Shown here: piece by piece, positions 1 through 8,344 of the stretch
Layout: the number at the start of each line of letters is the position of its first letter
Position numbering within the stretch: the stretch's first letter is position 1
Source of the DNA: Gaiellasilicea sp037721555
GTDB lineage: Bacteria; Actinomycetota; Thermoleophilia; Gaiellales; Gaiellaceae
DNA: 64,000 nt
Reading direction: 5' to 3'
Assembly: GCA_037721555.1 (NCBI GenBank)
Contig: JBBJOI010000001.1
Coordinates: 1-64,000 of the forward strand
The notes under the pieces: generated by a model
Seen by the model: the letters and a program-made list of their open reading frames with translations, nothing else
Database searches by the model: none
What the model was told of the DNA's origin: nothing
Made by a program: the position numbers and the translations under genes

Positions 1-51
1 CCCCAGCCTCCAAGGAGGCCCGGATGGAACAACGCTCTTGGGACCTACATC

Positions 52-122
52 TAGGAGTCTGTCGTGAGAGTCGCGTGCGGGCGGGGACGGCTGCGATGGG
101 CGACTCTCACGACAGGCTCCTA
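52..122. repeat. Long inverted repeat, probable bidirectional terminator hairpin
   Basis: Positions 52-74 are the reverse complement of 100-122 at 22 of 23 positions, with a 25-nt loop. The one mismatch (T58 against G116) is a wobble pair in plus-strand RNA. The right arm contains the stop codon of the sugar kinase on the minus strand. No T-run follows on either side, so this is a strong hairpin rather than a classical intrinsic terminator. It could also be the remnant of an inverted-repeat element cut off by the window start. Nothing else is recognisable in positions 1-119. Confidence 0.6.
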
Positions 123-935
123 CGGCAGTTCGAGCTCGACCGCGTGGACGCCCCGGCCGGTGAGCGCACCGGCGCCGCAACGAGCAGCGAGGTGGAGCGC
201 GTCGGCGATCTCCAGCTCGTTGGCCAGCGCGTAGGTGAGGCCGGCCGCGAAGCAGTCGCCGCAGCCATAAGCGTCCTCAGGCTCCGCCGGCGCCGCGGCG
301 GCGGTATAGGGGCCGCCGGGCTGCGCCCAGCCTCCGAGTGCCCCGGCCGTCGAGACAACGAGGCCCGGGGGCGGCTCGAGATCGCCCGGGTGATAGCGCT
401 CTCCCTCGTCGTCGCCGCTCCCGACGAGCACGTCCAGCTCCACCGCTGCCGCCTTCAGGGTCGCGAGCTCACGAGCCGTCGCCACGAGGATCCGCGCCCG
501 GCGCGCCTGACGCAGCGCCGCCACGTCGCCGCTCACGAAGTAGACCGCGTCGGCGCGCGTGAGCTCCTCCCAGGGAAGCTCTCCGTCGTCGCCGCGCGGA
601 CGGAGCTTCTCACCGATGACCGTGATCGTCCGCTCACCACCGGCGTCGACGTGACAGAAAGCGCGTCGTTGTGGCTCTCGGTGCGTCCCCGACCGCACCG
701 TGATACCGGCCGCGGTCAGCTCGTCGCTCGCGATCCGCCCGAGCTCGTCGTCGCCGAGCGCGGTGAAGAGCGTCGCTTCGCCCGCGAGTCGCACGAGCTG
801 CAGCGCGGCGACCGCGCCACCCCCGCCGGCCTGCGCCCACGTCTCCCCGGCATGGACGATGCCGCCCGGCCGCGGCATCTCCTCGACCCGCGCGAACTCC
901 ACCCACTCCACGTGCCCGACCACCGCCACCTTCAT
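120..935 (-). CDS. PfkB-family carbohydrate kinase
   Basis: Likely a cytoplasmic ATP-dependent sugar or nucleoside kinase of the ribokinase/PfkB superfamily, 271 aa. The N-terminal half has the glycine-rich stretch GGGGAVAALQLVRLAG that shapes the sugar site. The C-terminal half has DAYGCGDCFAAGL, the family's anion-hole and catalytic-base motif (normally DTxGAGDxF), with the catalytic Asp retained and Cys in place of Ala. It is slightly short for the family (about 300 aa), the lid region being compact. It diverges from the sigma factor with 45 bp between starts, and its stop lies in the hairpin at 52-122. The substrate cannot be told from sequence. Confidence 0.85.
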   Translation of the reverse strand: MKVAVVGHVEWVEFARVEEMPRPGGIVHAGETWAQAGGGGAVAALQLVRLAGEATLFTALGDDELGRIASDELTAAGITVRSGTHREPQRRAFCHVDAGGERTITVIGEKLRPRGDDGELPWEELTRADAVYFVSGDVAALRQARRARILVATARELATLKAAAVELDVLVGSGDDEGERYHPGDLEPPPGLVVSTAGALGGWAQPGGPYTAAAAPAEPEDAYGCGDCFAAGLTYALANELEIADALHLAARCGAGALTGRGVHAVELELP

Positions 936-980
936 TGCGCAACTCTCACAGATGCGGGCGGCGAGACGTTAAAGGGAATG

Positions 981-1451
981 ATGACAGCCGTGACAGCGAT
1001 CCCCCCGTTCGAGCGCTTCTACGTCGAGCAGCGGGACATCGTCCTCGGCTTCCTGCGGGGCAGGCTCGGTGCCAACGCCGCCGAGGATGCCTTCCAGGAG
1101 ACCTTTCTGCGGGCGCTGCGGGCCTATCCGCGCCTCGAGCACGGCGAACACTTGCGGGCCTGGGTGCTGACGATCGCGGCACGGCTCGTGATCGACTCCG
1201 GCCGACGCGCTCGTCCGGTGTGGAGCCAGCTGCCGGAGCTCGCCGTGGAGGACGGCCGCCCGCCGTACGCGCAGCTCGAGCATCTGGCGAACGGCCTGCC
1301 GCCCACCGAACGGGCTGCCGTCGTCCTCCGCTACGGCTACGACCTGCCCTACGACGACATCGCTGCCGCGCTCGGCTCAAGCCCGGAGGCCGCCCGCCAG
1401 GCCGCGTCCTCCGGGATCAGGCGCTTGCGGGCAGAAGAGGAGATCACATGA
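981..1451 (+). CDS. ECF-type RNA polymerase sigma factor
   Basis: 156 aa with the two-domain ECF layout: region 2 at about residues 8-75 (ERFYVEQRDIVLGFLRGRLG, then DAFQETFLRALR) and region 4 at about 95-150 (LPPTERAAVVLRYGYDLPYD and the helix-turn-helix DDIAAALGSSPEAARQ). Two adjacent ATGs (978 and 981) follow the purine-rich AAAGGGA; the second has better spacing and is chosen. The long open frame upstream on this strand is antisense to the kinase and is not part of the gene. Its end overlaps ogt by ATGA, so the two are translationally coupled. No anti-sigma gene is adjacent, so how it is controlled is not visible. Confidence 0.85.
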   Translation: MTAVTAIPPFERFYVEQRDIVLGFLRGRLGANAAEDAFQETFLRALRAYPRLEHGEHLRAWVLTIAARLVIDSGRRARPVWSQLPELAVEDGRPPYAQLEHLANGLPPTERAAVVLRYGYDLPYDDIAAALGSSPEAARQAASSGIRRLRAEEEIT

Positions 1452-2008
1452 CCGTTTCCACCGAGCTCGACACCCGCTTCCGCGACGCGGCGGCGGCAGC
1501 CCGTCTGCTCGACGTCGGCTTCGACGTCGTCGAGTCGCCCATCGGGCCGCTGCTGATGGCTGCGACCGAGCGCGGGCTTTGCCGCATCTCGTTCCAGCCC
1601 GACCCCGAGCGGCACCTCGACCGACTCGCAAAGGAGTTCGGGCCCCGGGTGCTCCGCTCGAGTGCCGCCGTCGACACCGCGCACGAGCAGCTCGACGAGT
1701 ACTTCGCCGGGGCGCGCCGCGGGTTCCAGCTCGACGTCGATCTCCGGGCGACGGCTCCGTTCGCACAGCGCGTGCTCGACGAGCTCGCCCTCGTCCCGTT
1801 TGGCGAGACGACGACGTACGGCACCCTCGCCGGCCGGGTCGGCGCACCGCGCGCCGCGCGGGCGGTCGGGACGGTGATGAACCGGAACCCGCTGCCGATC
1901 GTCCTGCCGTGCCACCGGGTCGTCGGCTCGAACGGCAGTCTGACCGGCTACGGCGGCGGCCTGCACGTGAAGGAGCACCTGCTGCGCCTGGAAGGCGTCC
2001 TGCTGTAG
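1448..2008 (+). CDS. ogt: Methylated-DNA-protein-cysteine S-methyltransferase
   Basis: Suicide repair protein that moves the alkyl group from O6-alkylguanine (or O4-alkylthymine) to its own cysteine. 186 aa: a degenerate N-terminal domain (about 25-95) and the conserved DNA-binding domain (about 100-180) with PFGETTTYGTLA, the Asn hinge in MNRNPLPIVLPCHRVV, and the acceptor Cys in PCHRV. An ATGA overlap with the sigma factor sets the start. The sigma factor/alkyltransferase pair suggests a regulated response to alkylation or other stress. No Ada-type AraC domain is present, so sensing must be elsewhere. Confidence 0.93.
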   Translation: MTVSTELDTRFRDAAAAARLLDVGFDVVESPIGPLLMAATERGLCRISFQPDPERHLDRLAKEFGPRVLRSSAAVDTAHEQLDEYFAGARRGFQLDVDLRATAPFAQRVLDELALVPFGETTTYGTLAGRVGAPRAARAVGTVMNRNPLPIVLPCHRVVGSNGSLTGYGGGLHVKEHLLRLEGVLL

Positions 2009-2110
2009 TTGTTGGCGCAGGATGGGCATCCGCGGCAGCGGCTGCAATCGCGCAAGGCTCCTGAGCCGCAAGCCGCTCGAGCTCTCGATCAGATAGCTAA
2101 TCTGCGCCGG

Positions 2111-2524
2111 ATGGAGGGGCGCGTCACCGGAGGCTGCGGCTGCGGAACGGTGCGGTTCGAGGTGACCGAGCCGTTCGTCTCCGCGTCGTACTGCCACTGC
2201 ACCCGCTGCCAGCGGCGCACAGGCACAGCCGCCTCCGCGAACGCGCGCGCCGCGCCAGGGTCCGTACGGGTGACCCAGGGTGAAGATGAACTGCAGGTGT
2301 GGGCACCGGACGGCGGCTTCGAGAAGCTCTTCTGTGGCCGGTGCGGCTCGGCGCTTTTCAGCCGTCCTCCCGGAGCCGACGACTACCTCGGCGTCCGGCT
2401 CGGCGCGGTCGACGGCGACTCCGGCATCCGGCCGCAGTGGCACCAGTTCACCGCGTACGCGGCGTCGTGGCAGGAACTCCCGGACGACGGGTTGCCACGG
2501 TACACCGAAGCCCGGCCGAGCTAG
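2111..2524 (+). CDS. GFA-family (glutathione-dependent formaldehyde-activating-like) zinc protein
   Basis: 137 aa with the CENP-V/GFA fold. The zinc-binding cysteines are all present: GGCGCGTVRF near the start, YCHCTRCQRR at about 36-45, and FCGRCGSALF at about 73-83. Members bind two zinc ions; the founding enzyme condenses formaldehyde with glutathione, but most actinobacterial members have no proven reaction and these bacteria usually lack glutathione. The ATG start gives the usual family length and lies 102 nt after ogt. No clear Shine-Dalgarno is visible. The role stays open. Confidence 0.8.
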   Translation: MEGRVTGGCGCGTVRFEVTEPFVSASYCHCTRCQRRTGTAASANARAAPGSVRVTQGEDELQVWAPDGGFEKLFCGRCGSALFSRPPGADDYLGVRLGAVDGDSGIRPQWHQFTAYAASWQELPDDGLPRYTEARPS

Positions 2525-2672
2525 ACGGTCTGCTCACACCGGCTATACAACGCCTCGAACTGCTCACGCCTGTGGACTGATCCGGCTCTCCGCTTCACCA
2601 CCGCCTACGTGTCCGACAAGTCCGGGAGCCTTACAGGCGCCGAGAACAGTCCGCCTCTCCTGCATCCAGTGA

Positions 2673-3347
2673 TCAGACCAGCAGCTTGTAGCCCACCCCC
2701 CATACGTTGACGACGAAACGATCTTCGGGCTGGAAGGAGAGCTTGCGCCGCAGCCGACAGACATGTGAGTCGAGCGTCCGGGTGCGACCGAGGGATCGGT
2801 ACCCCCAGACGTCTCGCAACAACTCTTCCTTCGTGAAGACCCGTTGAGGCTCCGCCGCCAGCCGCCAGAGCAGCTCGAACTCCTTGCCGGCGAGGTGGAC
2901 GGCCTCGCCCCGAACCTCGACCGAGCGGGTCGCCCGGTCGACGACGAGGTCACCCGCGGCGTGGCGCTCGGGCGGCGGCGGAACCGTCCGGCGAAGCACG
3001 GCTCTGATACGAGCCACGAGCTCCTCGTAGACGACGGGCCGGTGGACGAAGTCGTCGGCTCCTCGCTGGAAGGCCCGCACCCGGTCGACCGCGTCCGACC
3101 CGGTCTGGCCGACGACGATCACCGGGACGTCGCGGTTCCAGGAACGGCCGGGCTCACCCTTGCGAAGCCTCGAGCAGAGCTCGAGCTCCGCGAGCAGGAC
3201 GAGGTCGGGCCTCGAGCGCTCCGCAAGGTCGAGCGCCTCGCCGTTGAAACACGCATTCAGCACGTGGAAGCCATCGCTCGCGAGCTGCCGCTCGAGGTAG
3301 CCGCGGATCTCCGGCTCCGGCTCGGCGAGAAGCAAGGCGACATCCAT
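2673..3347 (-). CDS. OmpR/PhoB-type response regulator with degenerate receiver
   Basis: 224 aa: receiver-like domain (about 1-115) and C-terminal winged helix (about 130-222, with HLAGKEFELLWRLA, TRTLDSHVCRLRRKL and VWGVGYKL). The receiver is atypical. The phosphoacceptor position reads PDLVLLAELE, with GCG (Ala) where Asp is expected; the conserved Lys before Pro is Arg (VHRPVVYEEL); one of the acidic pair is Pro. It therefore probably does not use Asp phosphorylation and acts as a constitutive or otherwise controlled DNA-binding protein. No histidine kinase is adjacent. It diverges from the Kelch gene across only 36 bp, a plausible target. Confidence 0.85.
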   Translation of the reverse strand: MDVALLLAEPEPEIRGYLERQLASDGFHVLNACFNGEALDLAERSRPDLVLLAELELCSRLRKGEPGRSWNRDVPVIVVGQTGSDAVDRVRAFQRGADDFVHRPVVYEELVARIRAVLRRTVPPPPERHAAGDLVVDRATRSVEVRGEAVHLAGKEFELLWRLAAEPQRVFTKEELLRDVWGYRSLGRTRTLDSHVCRLRRKLSFQPEDRFVVNVWGVGYKLLV

Positions 3348-3383
3348 CCGGCGAAGCTAGCATCGGCTCAGGAGGCTCACCAG

Positions 3384-4358
3384 ATGTCCTTTGCCGCAAC
3401 TTTGCGACAGATCATCCCCAGTCGCCTCAAGCGATCACGTCAGCTTTGGGCGGTGCTCCTGGCGCTGGCGGCCGTCTCCGGCGCGTCCGCTGCGGACACC
3501 GAACGCTGGCAGAGGCACACCGCCCTCCCGGAGCCGCGGACGGAGGTCGCAGCTGCGCTCGCGGGGGATCGGATCGTAGTCGCGGGCGGGTTCGTCGACA
3601 ACGGCGGGAACTCGCCACGCGCGGATGCGTACTCGGTTCCGGACGGTCGGTGGAGCCGACTGCCCGACCTCCCGCAAGCGGTCGACCACGCGGCTGCCGC
3701 CGGCCTCGGCGGACGGGCTTACATCCTCGGCGGGTACGGCTCCGACCGTCGTCCGCTGCAGACCGCGTTCGTGCTCGAGGGACGCAGCTGGCGTGAGCTG
3801 GCACAGCTCCCGGAGGCCAGGGCTGCGGCCGCGGCCGCCATCTCCGGGGGGAGGCTCTATCTCCTCGGCGGGGTGGACGAGCGGCGTGGGCTCGCGCGTG
3901 TCGCACTCGTGCTCAACCTCCGCACCGGCACCTGGTCGCGCGTACCCGGGCCGTCGCCGCGCGAGCACCTCGCGGCTGCTGCGCTCCGCGGCCGCGTGTA
4001 CGCGATCGGCGGCCGCAGCGCCGGCATCGACACGAACACGCGGGCCTTCGAGTCCTACGACCCCCGCAGGCGCCGCTGGACGAAGCTCCAGCGGCTGCCC
4101 TCCGCCCGCGGCGGCACCGGCGCCGCGGCCGTGAGCGGCCGGATCGTGTCCGTCGGCGGAGAGCAGCCCGCGGGCACGATCGCAAGCGTCTACGCGTACG
4201 AACCGAGCCGCCGAACCTGGCGGCGGCTCAAGGATCTGCCGTCACCCCGTCACGGCCTGGGCGTCGTGGCCTCCCGGGACCGCGTGTTCACGTTGGGGGG
4301 CGGGCCACAACCGGGGTTGACCGTGAGCGGCGCCGTCGAGAGCCTCCGCATCCCCTGA
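3384..4358 (+). CDS. Secreted Kelch-repeat beta-propeller protein
   Basis: 324 aa. The N-terminus is an export signal: basic residues (RLKRSR), hydrophobic LWAVLLALAAVSGASA, then a probable AxA cleavage site near residue 36. The rest is six Kelch blades, each with a di-glycine (VAGG, ILGG, LLGG, AIGG, SVGG, TLGG) and a following aromatic such as W. Kelch propellers usually bind ligands or other proteins; no catalytic residues are evident. The start ATG follows CAGGAGG by 8 nt. It overlaps the next gene by one base (TGATG). The upstream 36 bp are shared with the divergent response regulator. Confidence 0.85.
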   Translation: MSFAATLRQIIPSRLKRSRQLWAVLLALAAVSGASAADTERWQRHTALPEPRTEVAAALAGDRIVVAGGFVDNGGNSPRADAYSVPDGRWSRLPDLPQAVDHAAAAGLGGRAYILGGYGSDRRPLQTAFVLEGRSWRELAQLPEARAAAAAAISGGRLYLLGGVDERRGLARVALVLNLRTGTWSRVPGPSPREHLAAAALRGRVYAIGGRSAGIDTNTRAFESYDPRRRRWTKLQRLPSARGGTGAAAVSGRIVSVGGEQPAGTIASVYAYEPSRRTWRRLKDLPSPRHGLGVVASRDRVFTLGGGPQPGLTVSGAVESLRIP

Positions 4359-4771
4359 TGGCGCACAGCGAGGCGACGATCGAGATCGACCGTCCGGCGG
4401 ACGAGGTCTTTCCGTGGCTGCTCGACCCCGAGAAGCGGCTGCAGTGGGTGAGCGGGCTCGTCTCCTCCGAGCCGATCGGAGACGCGAGCTACCGCGAGGT
4501 CGTCCAGGAGCATGGCCAGCGCATCGAGGCGACCGCCACCGTCGTCCGGAACGAGCCGCCCCACGCCCTCGACATCCGCATGCAGGGTCGTGGCTTCGAG
4601 GCCCAGGCCGGGTCGCGGCTCACCGAGGAGGGGGGCCGCACGCGCCTCACCTCGTCCCTCGACCTCGAGCTGGGCGGTCTCGCACGCTTCGCCGGTGGCC
4701 TCGTCGGCCGCCAGACCCAACGTTCGCTCGAGCGCAGCCTCGCCCGGCTGAAGGAGCTGCTCGAAGCTTGA
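4358..4771 (+). CDS. SRPBCC-superfamily protein
   Basis: 137 aa with the START/Bet v1-like layout: N-terminal beta strand IEIDRPADEVFPWLLDPEKRLQWV, an alternating strand region, and a long C-terminal helix (about 100-135). Such proteins form a deep hydrophobic pocket that binds lipids, polyketides or other apolar ligands; the fold alone does not give a substrate. It starts inside the Kelch stop codon (TGATG) and is therefore translationally coupled to a secreted protein, although it has no signal peptide itself. The 89 bp to the next gene (convergent) hold nothing recognised. Confidence 0.75.
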   Translation: MAHSEATIEIDRPADEVFPWLLDPEKRLQWVSGLVSSEPIGDASYREVVQEHGQRIEATATVVRNEPPHALDIRMQGRGFEAQAGSRLTEEGGRTRLTSSLDLELGGLARFAGGLVGRQTQRSLERSLARLKELLEA

Positions 4772-4860
4772 GCTGATGCGGTTGCGCCTCAGGCGGCCTC
4801 CTTCAGGGATCATCGCGCGCTAAGCCCTCCGCTCCCGCGCTGGTCAGCCTGCGCAACAGA

Positions 4861-6534
4861 TCACAGCCGCCCTGATCGGAGGACGCCGAGCAGCAGCCAG
4901 GCGCCGAGAACACCGGAGATCAGGAAGCCGACGACCGAGAGGAAGTGGATGCCGACAATCGTCGGGCCCTCGGTCGCGAGCAGCCCGATCATCGCCGAGC
5001 CGAGCAGCCCGCCCGCGACGACGAGGGCGACCACGAGTCGGTTGAAGGCGACGTCGAGCTTGTGCATGAACTCGTCGAGGCCCTTGTGGACGAACCCAAC
5101 TTCGATCTGACCGTCGCGCATCTCCTGCAGCACGTCGTGAACCTGGTAGGGCAAGTCCCGTGCGATCCCCGCCAGCTGCCGGCTCTCCTTCGTCGCCCTG
5201 AGAGCGAGGCGGCGCGGGGTGAAGCGCTCGAACATGAGTGCCCGTGCGTAGGGCCGCGCGACCTCGAACACGTTGAAGGCCGGATAGAGGTCGATCCCGA
5301 CCGACCCCAGCGTCGCGATCGCCTTGTCGAGGAGGACGAAGCGGGTCGGCAGTCGCAGGTTCATCGAGTAGATGAGCGCGAAGCCCTCCCGGATCACCTG
5401 AATCGGGTCGATCTCCGCAAGCGTGACGCCGTAGTAGCGGTAGAAGAGGTCCCGCAACTCGGCGGTGAACTCCTCCCCGCGTTCCTTCGGGTAGCGGACA
5501 CCGAGGTCTGCGAGCCGGCGCGGCAGCGCGTCGATGTTCTCTGTGGCAGCGTCAATGAAGAGCTGCGTCAGCTTCGTCATGTCCCCATCGGACAACTTGC
5601 CCACGAGGCCGAAATCGACGAGGCCGATGCGAGAGCCGTCGAGGATGAGGATGTTCGCCGGGTGCGGGTCGCCGTGGAAGAAGCCGTGCCGGAAGATCAT
5701 CTCCATCCACGTCTCCGACATCCTGTAGGCGAGCTCGCGCCGCTCGTCCAGCGAGAGGGCCTCGACGTCCAGGTCGGCCAACTGCACGCCGTCGAGGAAC
5801 TCGAGAGTCAGGATGCGGGTGCCCGAGTAGCTCCAGTAGACCTTCGGCACGCTGACGACCTCAGAGCCGGCGAAGTTGCGGCGGAACGTGTCGGCGTTTC
5901 GACCCTCGAGCTTGTAGTCGAGCTCCTGCCGGATCGAGCGGGCGAACTCGTCCACCAGCGCGGCCGCGTCGATGAAGTCGAGTGAGCGGACGCGCTCCTT
6001 GATGATTCGCGCCGCCTGGTAGAGGAGCGCCAGGTCGGACTCGATCTGGCGCGGCGCGTTCGGCCGCTGCACCTTGACGACAACCTCGTCGCCGTTTGGA
6101 AGGGCCGCCCGGTGCACCTGGCCGATCGAGGCGGCGGCGACCGGCACCTCGTCGAACCGCAGGAACGCTTGCTGGAGCGTCAGCCCGAGCTCCGCCTCGA
6201 CCACCTGCCGTGCCTGCTCGAACGGGAAGCCACGGACATCGTCCTGCAGGCTCCGAAGCTCCACGACGATGTCCGGCGGGACGACATCCGGGCGCGTCGA
6301 GAGCAGCTGTCCGAACTTGACGAACGTCGGGCCGAGCTCGTCGAGCATCTCCCGCAGATGCCGACCTCGTTCCGACCCCCCGCCGAGCTCGGCGTTCTGC
6401 TCGGCCCCCGCCGTCCACGGCAGCAGGTCCGTCAGCCGGTGGCGCTCGAAGAAGTAACCGAAGCCGTGGCGGACAGCGACCTGTGCGATCTCGGAGAGGC
6501 GACCGATCTTCCGTGCCTTCGGGCGCGTCGCCAT
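4861..6534 (-). CDS. ABC1/AarF/UbiB-family atypical kinase
   Basis: 557 aa membrane-associated protein-kinase-like ATPase. The signature KFGQ-type motif is in PTFVKFGQLLSTRPDVVPP (about 70-90), the Ala-rich loop in AAASIGQVHRA, the catalytic HGDPHPANIL, and the metal-binding VDFGLVGKL. Two hydrophobic segments close the C-terminus (about 495-550) and anchor it to the membrane, as in UbiB/COQ8. In proteobacteria UbiB helps quinone synthesis or lipid handling. Here no ubiquinone pathway is visible, and actinobacteria usually make menaquinone, so the role is open. It is a single-gene unit diverging from the antiporter. Confidence 0.9.
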   Translation of the reverse strand: MATRPKARKIGRLSEIAQVAVRHGFGYFFERHRLTDLLPWTAGAEQNAELGGGSERGRHLREMLDELGPTFVKFGQLLSTRPDVVPPDIVVELRSLQDDVRGFPFEQARQVVEAELGLTLQQAFLRFDEVPVAAASIGQVHRAALPNGDEVVVKVQRPNAPRQIESDLALLYQAARIIKERVRSLDFIDAAALVDEFARSIRQELDYKLEGRNADTFRRNFAGSEVVSVPKVYWSYSGTRILTLEFLDGVQLADLDVEALSLDERRELAYRMSETWMEMIFRHGFFHGDPHPANILILDGSRIGLVDFGLVGKLSDGDMTKLTQLFIDAATENIDALPRRLADLGVRYPKERGEEFTAELRDLFYRYYGVTLAEIDPIQVIREGFALIYSMNLRLPTRFVLLDKAIATLGSVGIDLYPAFNVFEVARPYARALMFERFTPRRLALRATKESRQLAGIARDLPYQVHDVLQEMRDGQIEVGFVHKGLDEFMHKLDVAFNRLVVALVVAGGLLGSAMIGLLATEGPTIVGIHFLSVVGFLISGVLGAWLLLGVLRSGRL

Positions 6535-6593
6535 CGCTCAAGTGTTGCACGGCCGCGTGTCGGCCTTCGGGGCCGATGGGGGAAGATACGAAC

Positions 6594-8051
6594 GTGGACG
6601 AAGGCCTGATGCTGCTGCTCCTCGGTGCCGTCCTCGCGGCGAGCATCGTCGTCGCACTCGGCGCAGCACGCGCGGGGTTGCCGGTGCTCGTCGCGTTTCT
6701 CGGGCTCGGAATGCTGCTCGGATCCGACGGGCCTGGCCGCATCGAGTTCGACGACGCGGAGCTCGCGCGGGAGGTCGGGATCGTCGGTCTCGCCTTGATC
6801 TTGTACGAGGGCGGCCTGCAGACCTCGTGGCGGCGGCTGCGCGAGGTGGCTGTCCCCGCGGCGCTCCTGAGCACGGTCGGCATCGTTGTGAGCGCCGTTC
6901 TCACGGGGCTCGCGGCGCGCGCGCTCCTCGATCTCGCCTGGCTGGAGGCGGTCCTGCTCGGGGCCGTCGTCGCCTCAACCGATGCCGCAGCGGTGTTCGC
7001 GACACTTCGCTCCACGCACATCCGCCGCCGACTCGCACGGACGCTCGAGGCGGAGTCCGGGGGCAACGACCCGATGGCGATCGCCCTCACGCTGGGGCTG
7101 ATCGCCTGGATCGAGCAGCCGGGCGACTACGGCTTCGAGAACCTCTCGCTGCTCGTCGTGCGGCAGATCGGGTTGGGCCTCCTCGTCGGTGTCGCGCTCG
7201 GAGTCGCAGCCGCGCGGATCTTCGGCAACCTCCCTCCTTCGATCGGCGCCTTTGCACCGGTCGCGTCGCTCGCAGTCGCGTCGCTGGCCTTCGGCGCAGC
7301 CGACGTGATCGGCGGCAGCGGCTTCCTCGCCGTCTACCTCGTCGGCCTCGCGGTAGGCAGCACGCCCTCGCGCTACCGGCGGCAACTGGTCGCGTTCCAC
7401 GAAGGGCTCGCGTTCCTCGCCCAGGTCGCGCTCTTCGTCGTCCTCGGTCTGCTCGTCTTCCCGAGCGAGCTGCCCGAAATAGCGCTGTCCGGCCTGGCGC
7501 TAGCGCTGCTGCTGGTGCTCGTCGTCAGGCCCGCGGCCGTGTGGGCCTCGACTGCGCTCAGCCCCTTCGAGAACCGCGAGCGCCTGCTGCTCGGGTGGGC
7601 CGGGCTCCGTGGCGCGGTGCCGATCGTCCTCGCCACGTTCGTGCTCTCCTCGGACGTCAGGGAGGCGAACACGATCTTCAACGTCGTCTTCTTCGTCGTC
7701 GTCGTCTCCACGATCGTCCAGGGGACGACGCTCGAGTGGCTTGCGGGCCGGCTTGGACTGCTGTCGTCGGCGCCGCCGTCCCACAATCCGCCGCTCGAGG
7801 TCGGGCATCAGAGCAAGCTCGACCTCGTCGACTTCGTCGTCTCGCACGACCACGCCATCGCCGGCTCTGCGGTGCGCGAGGTCGGGCTCCCACGGAGCGC
7901 GATCATCGCCGTCGTCACGCGTGGCGACGAGACGATCCCGCCGCGCGGCAGCACGGTCATCCAGCCGGGCGACCGCCTGCTCGTGCTCACGCCGCACGCA
8001 AGGCGCCGAGACGTGGAGGACGTCTTCGCGCGCTGGCGCCGCCGTGTCTAG
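6594..8051 (+). CDS. K+/H+ (or Na+/H+) antiporter, CPA1 family with regulatory TrkA-C domain
   Basis: Integral membrane cation/proton exchanger, about 485 aa. Roughly 12 hydrophobic segments run from residue 5 to 395. The transport core contains AVVASTDAAAVFATL and SGGNDPMAIALTL, with the Asp pair used for proton exchange. Residues about 405-480 form a cytosolic TrkA-C/RCK-C domain (VSHDHAIAGSAVREVGLPRS) typical of NhaP2/CvrA potassium/proton antiporters. GTG at 6594 is preferred because GGGGGA lies about 9 nt upstream; ATG at 6576 is an alternative. It diverges from the ABC1 kinase. Confidence 0.88.
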   Translation: MDEGLMLLLLGAVLAASIVVALGAARAGLPVLVAFLGLGMLLGSDGPGRIEFDDAELAREVGIVGLALILYEGGLQTSWRRLREVAVPAALLSTVGIVVSAVLTGLAARALLDLAWLEAVLLGAVVASTDAAAVFATLRSTHIRRRLARTLEAESGGNDPMAIALTLGLIAWIEQPGDYGFENLSLLVVRQIGLGLLVGVALGVAAARIFGNLPPSIGAFAPVASLAVASLAFGAADVIGGSGFLAVYLVGLAVGSTPSRYRRQLVAFHEGLAFLAQVALFVVLGLLVFPSELPEIALSGLALALLLVLVVRPAAVWASTALSPFENRERLLLGWAGLRGAVPIVLATFVLSSDVREANTIFNVVFFVVVVSTIVQGTTLEWLAGRLGLLSSAPPSHNPPLEVGHQSKLDLVDFVVSHDHAIAGSAVREVGLPRSAIIAVVTRGDETIPPRGSTVIQPGDRLLVLTPHARRRDVEDVFARWRRRV

Positions 8052-8160
8052 CTCAGGGCTTTCCCGCGCTCGAGGGGATTTTCGGCTTGGGATCTGGACC
8101 TTTCAACAGATTCGACGTCGCCGCTGCGATGACCAAGGTCGCTCGTCACGACCTCATTGC

Positions 8161-8186
8161 TGTGCCGCCAGGGATTTCGCGGCACA
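8161..8186. terminator. Hairpin downstream of the antiporter gene
   Basis: An exact 8-bp inverted repeat (TGTGCCGC / GCGGCACA) with a 10-nt loop lies in the 293-bp non-coding stretch 8052-8344. No T-run follows. The same stretch carries three copies of GACGTGGC near 8286, 8310 and 8325. No gene or RNA gene was recognised in it. Confidence 0.35.
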
Positions 8187-8344
8187 CAAGATCGAGATCA
8201 CGCCGCGTTTGAGCCAACGGCCCACTCGGCTCGAGACTACTCGAGCGTGGTCCCATGTGGTCTCGCCCGTCAGTGTCCTCCGCAGACGTGGCTGGGGGCT
8301 TGAAGCCTCGGACGTGGCTCAGGCGGACGTGGCCAAGGCTTTGC

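Noticed and set aside
24..977. Long open frame on the plus strand leading into the sigma factor gene
   Set aside because: It is antisense to the PfkB kinase; sigma homology starts only at 981 and the upstream residues show no family pattern.
8052..8344. Possible tRNA or small RNA gene
   Set aside because: No cloverleaf, T-loop or conserved RNA motif was found; only a short hairpin and short direct repeats are present.
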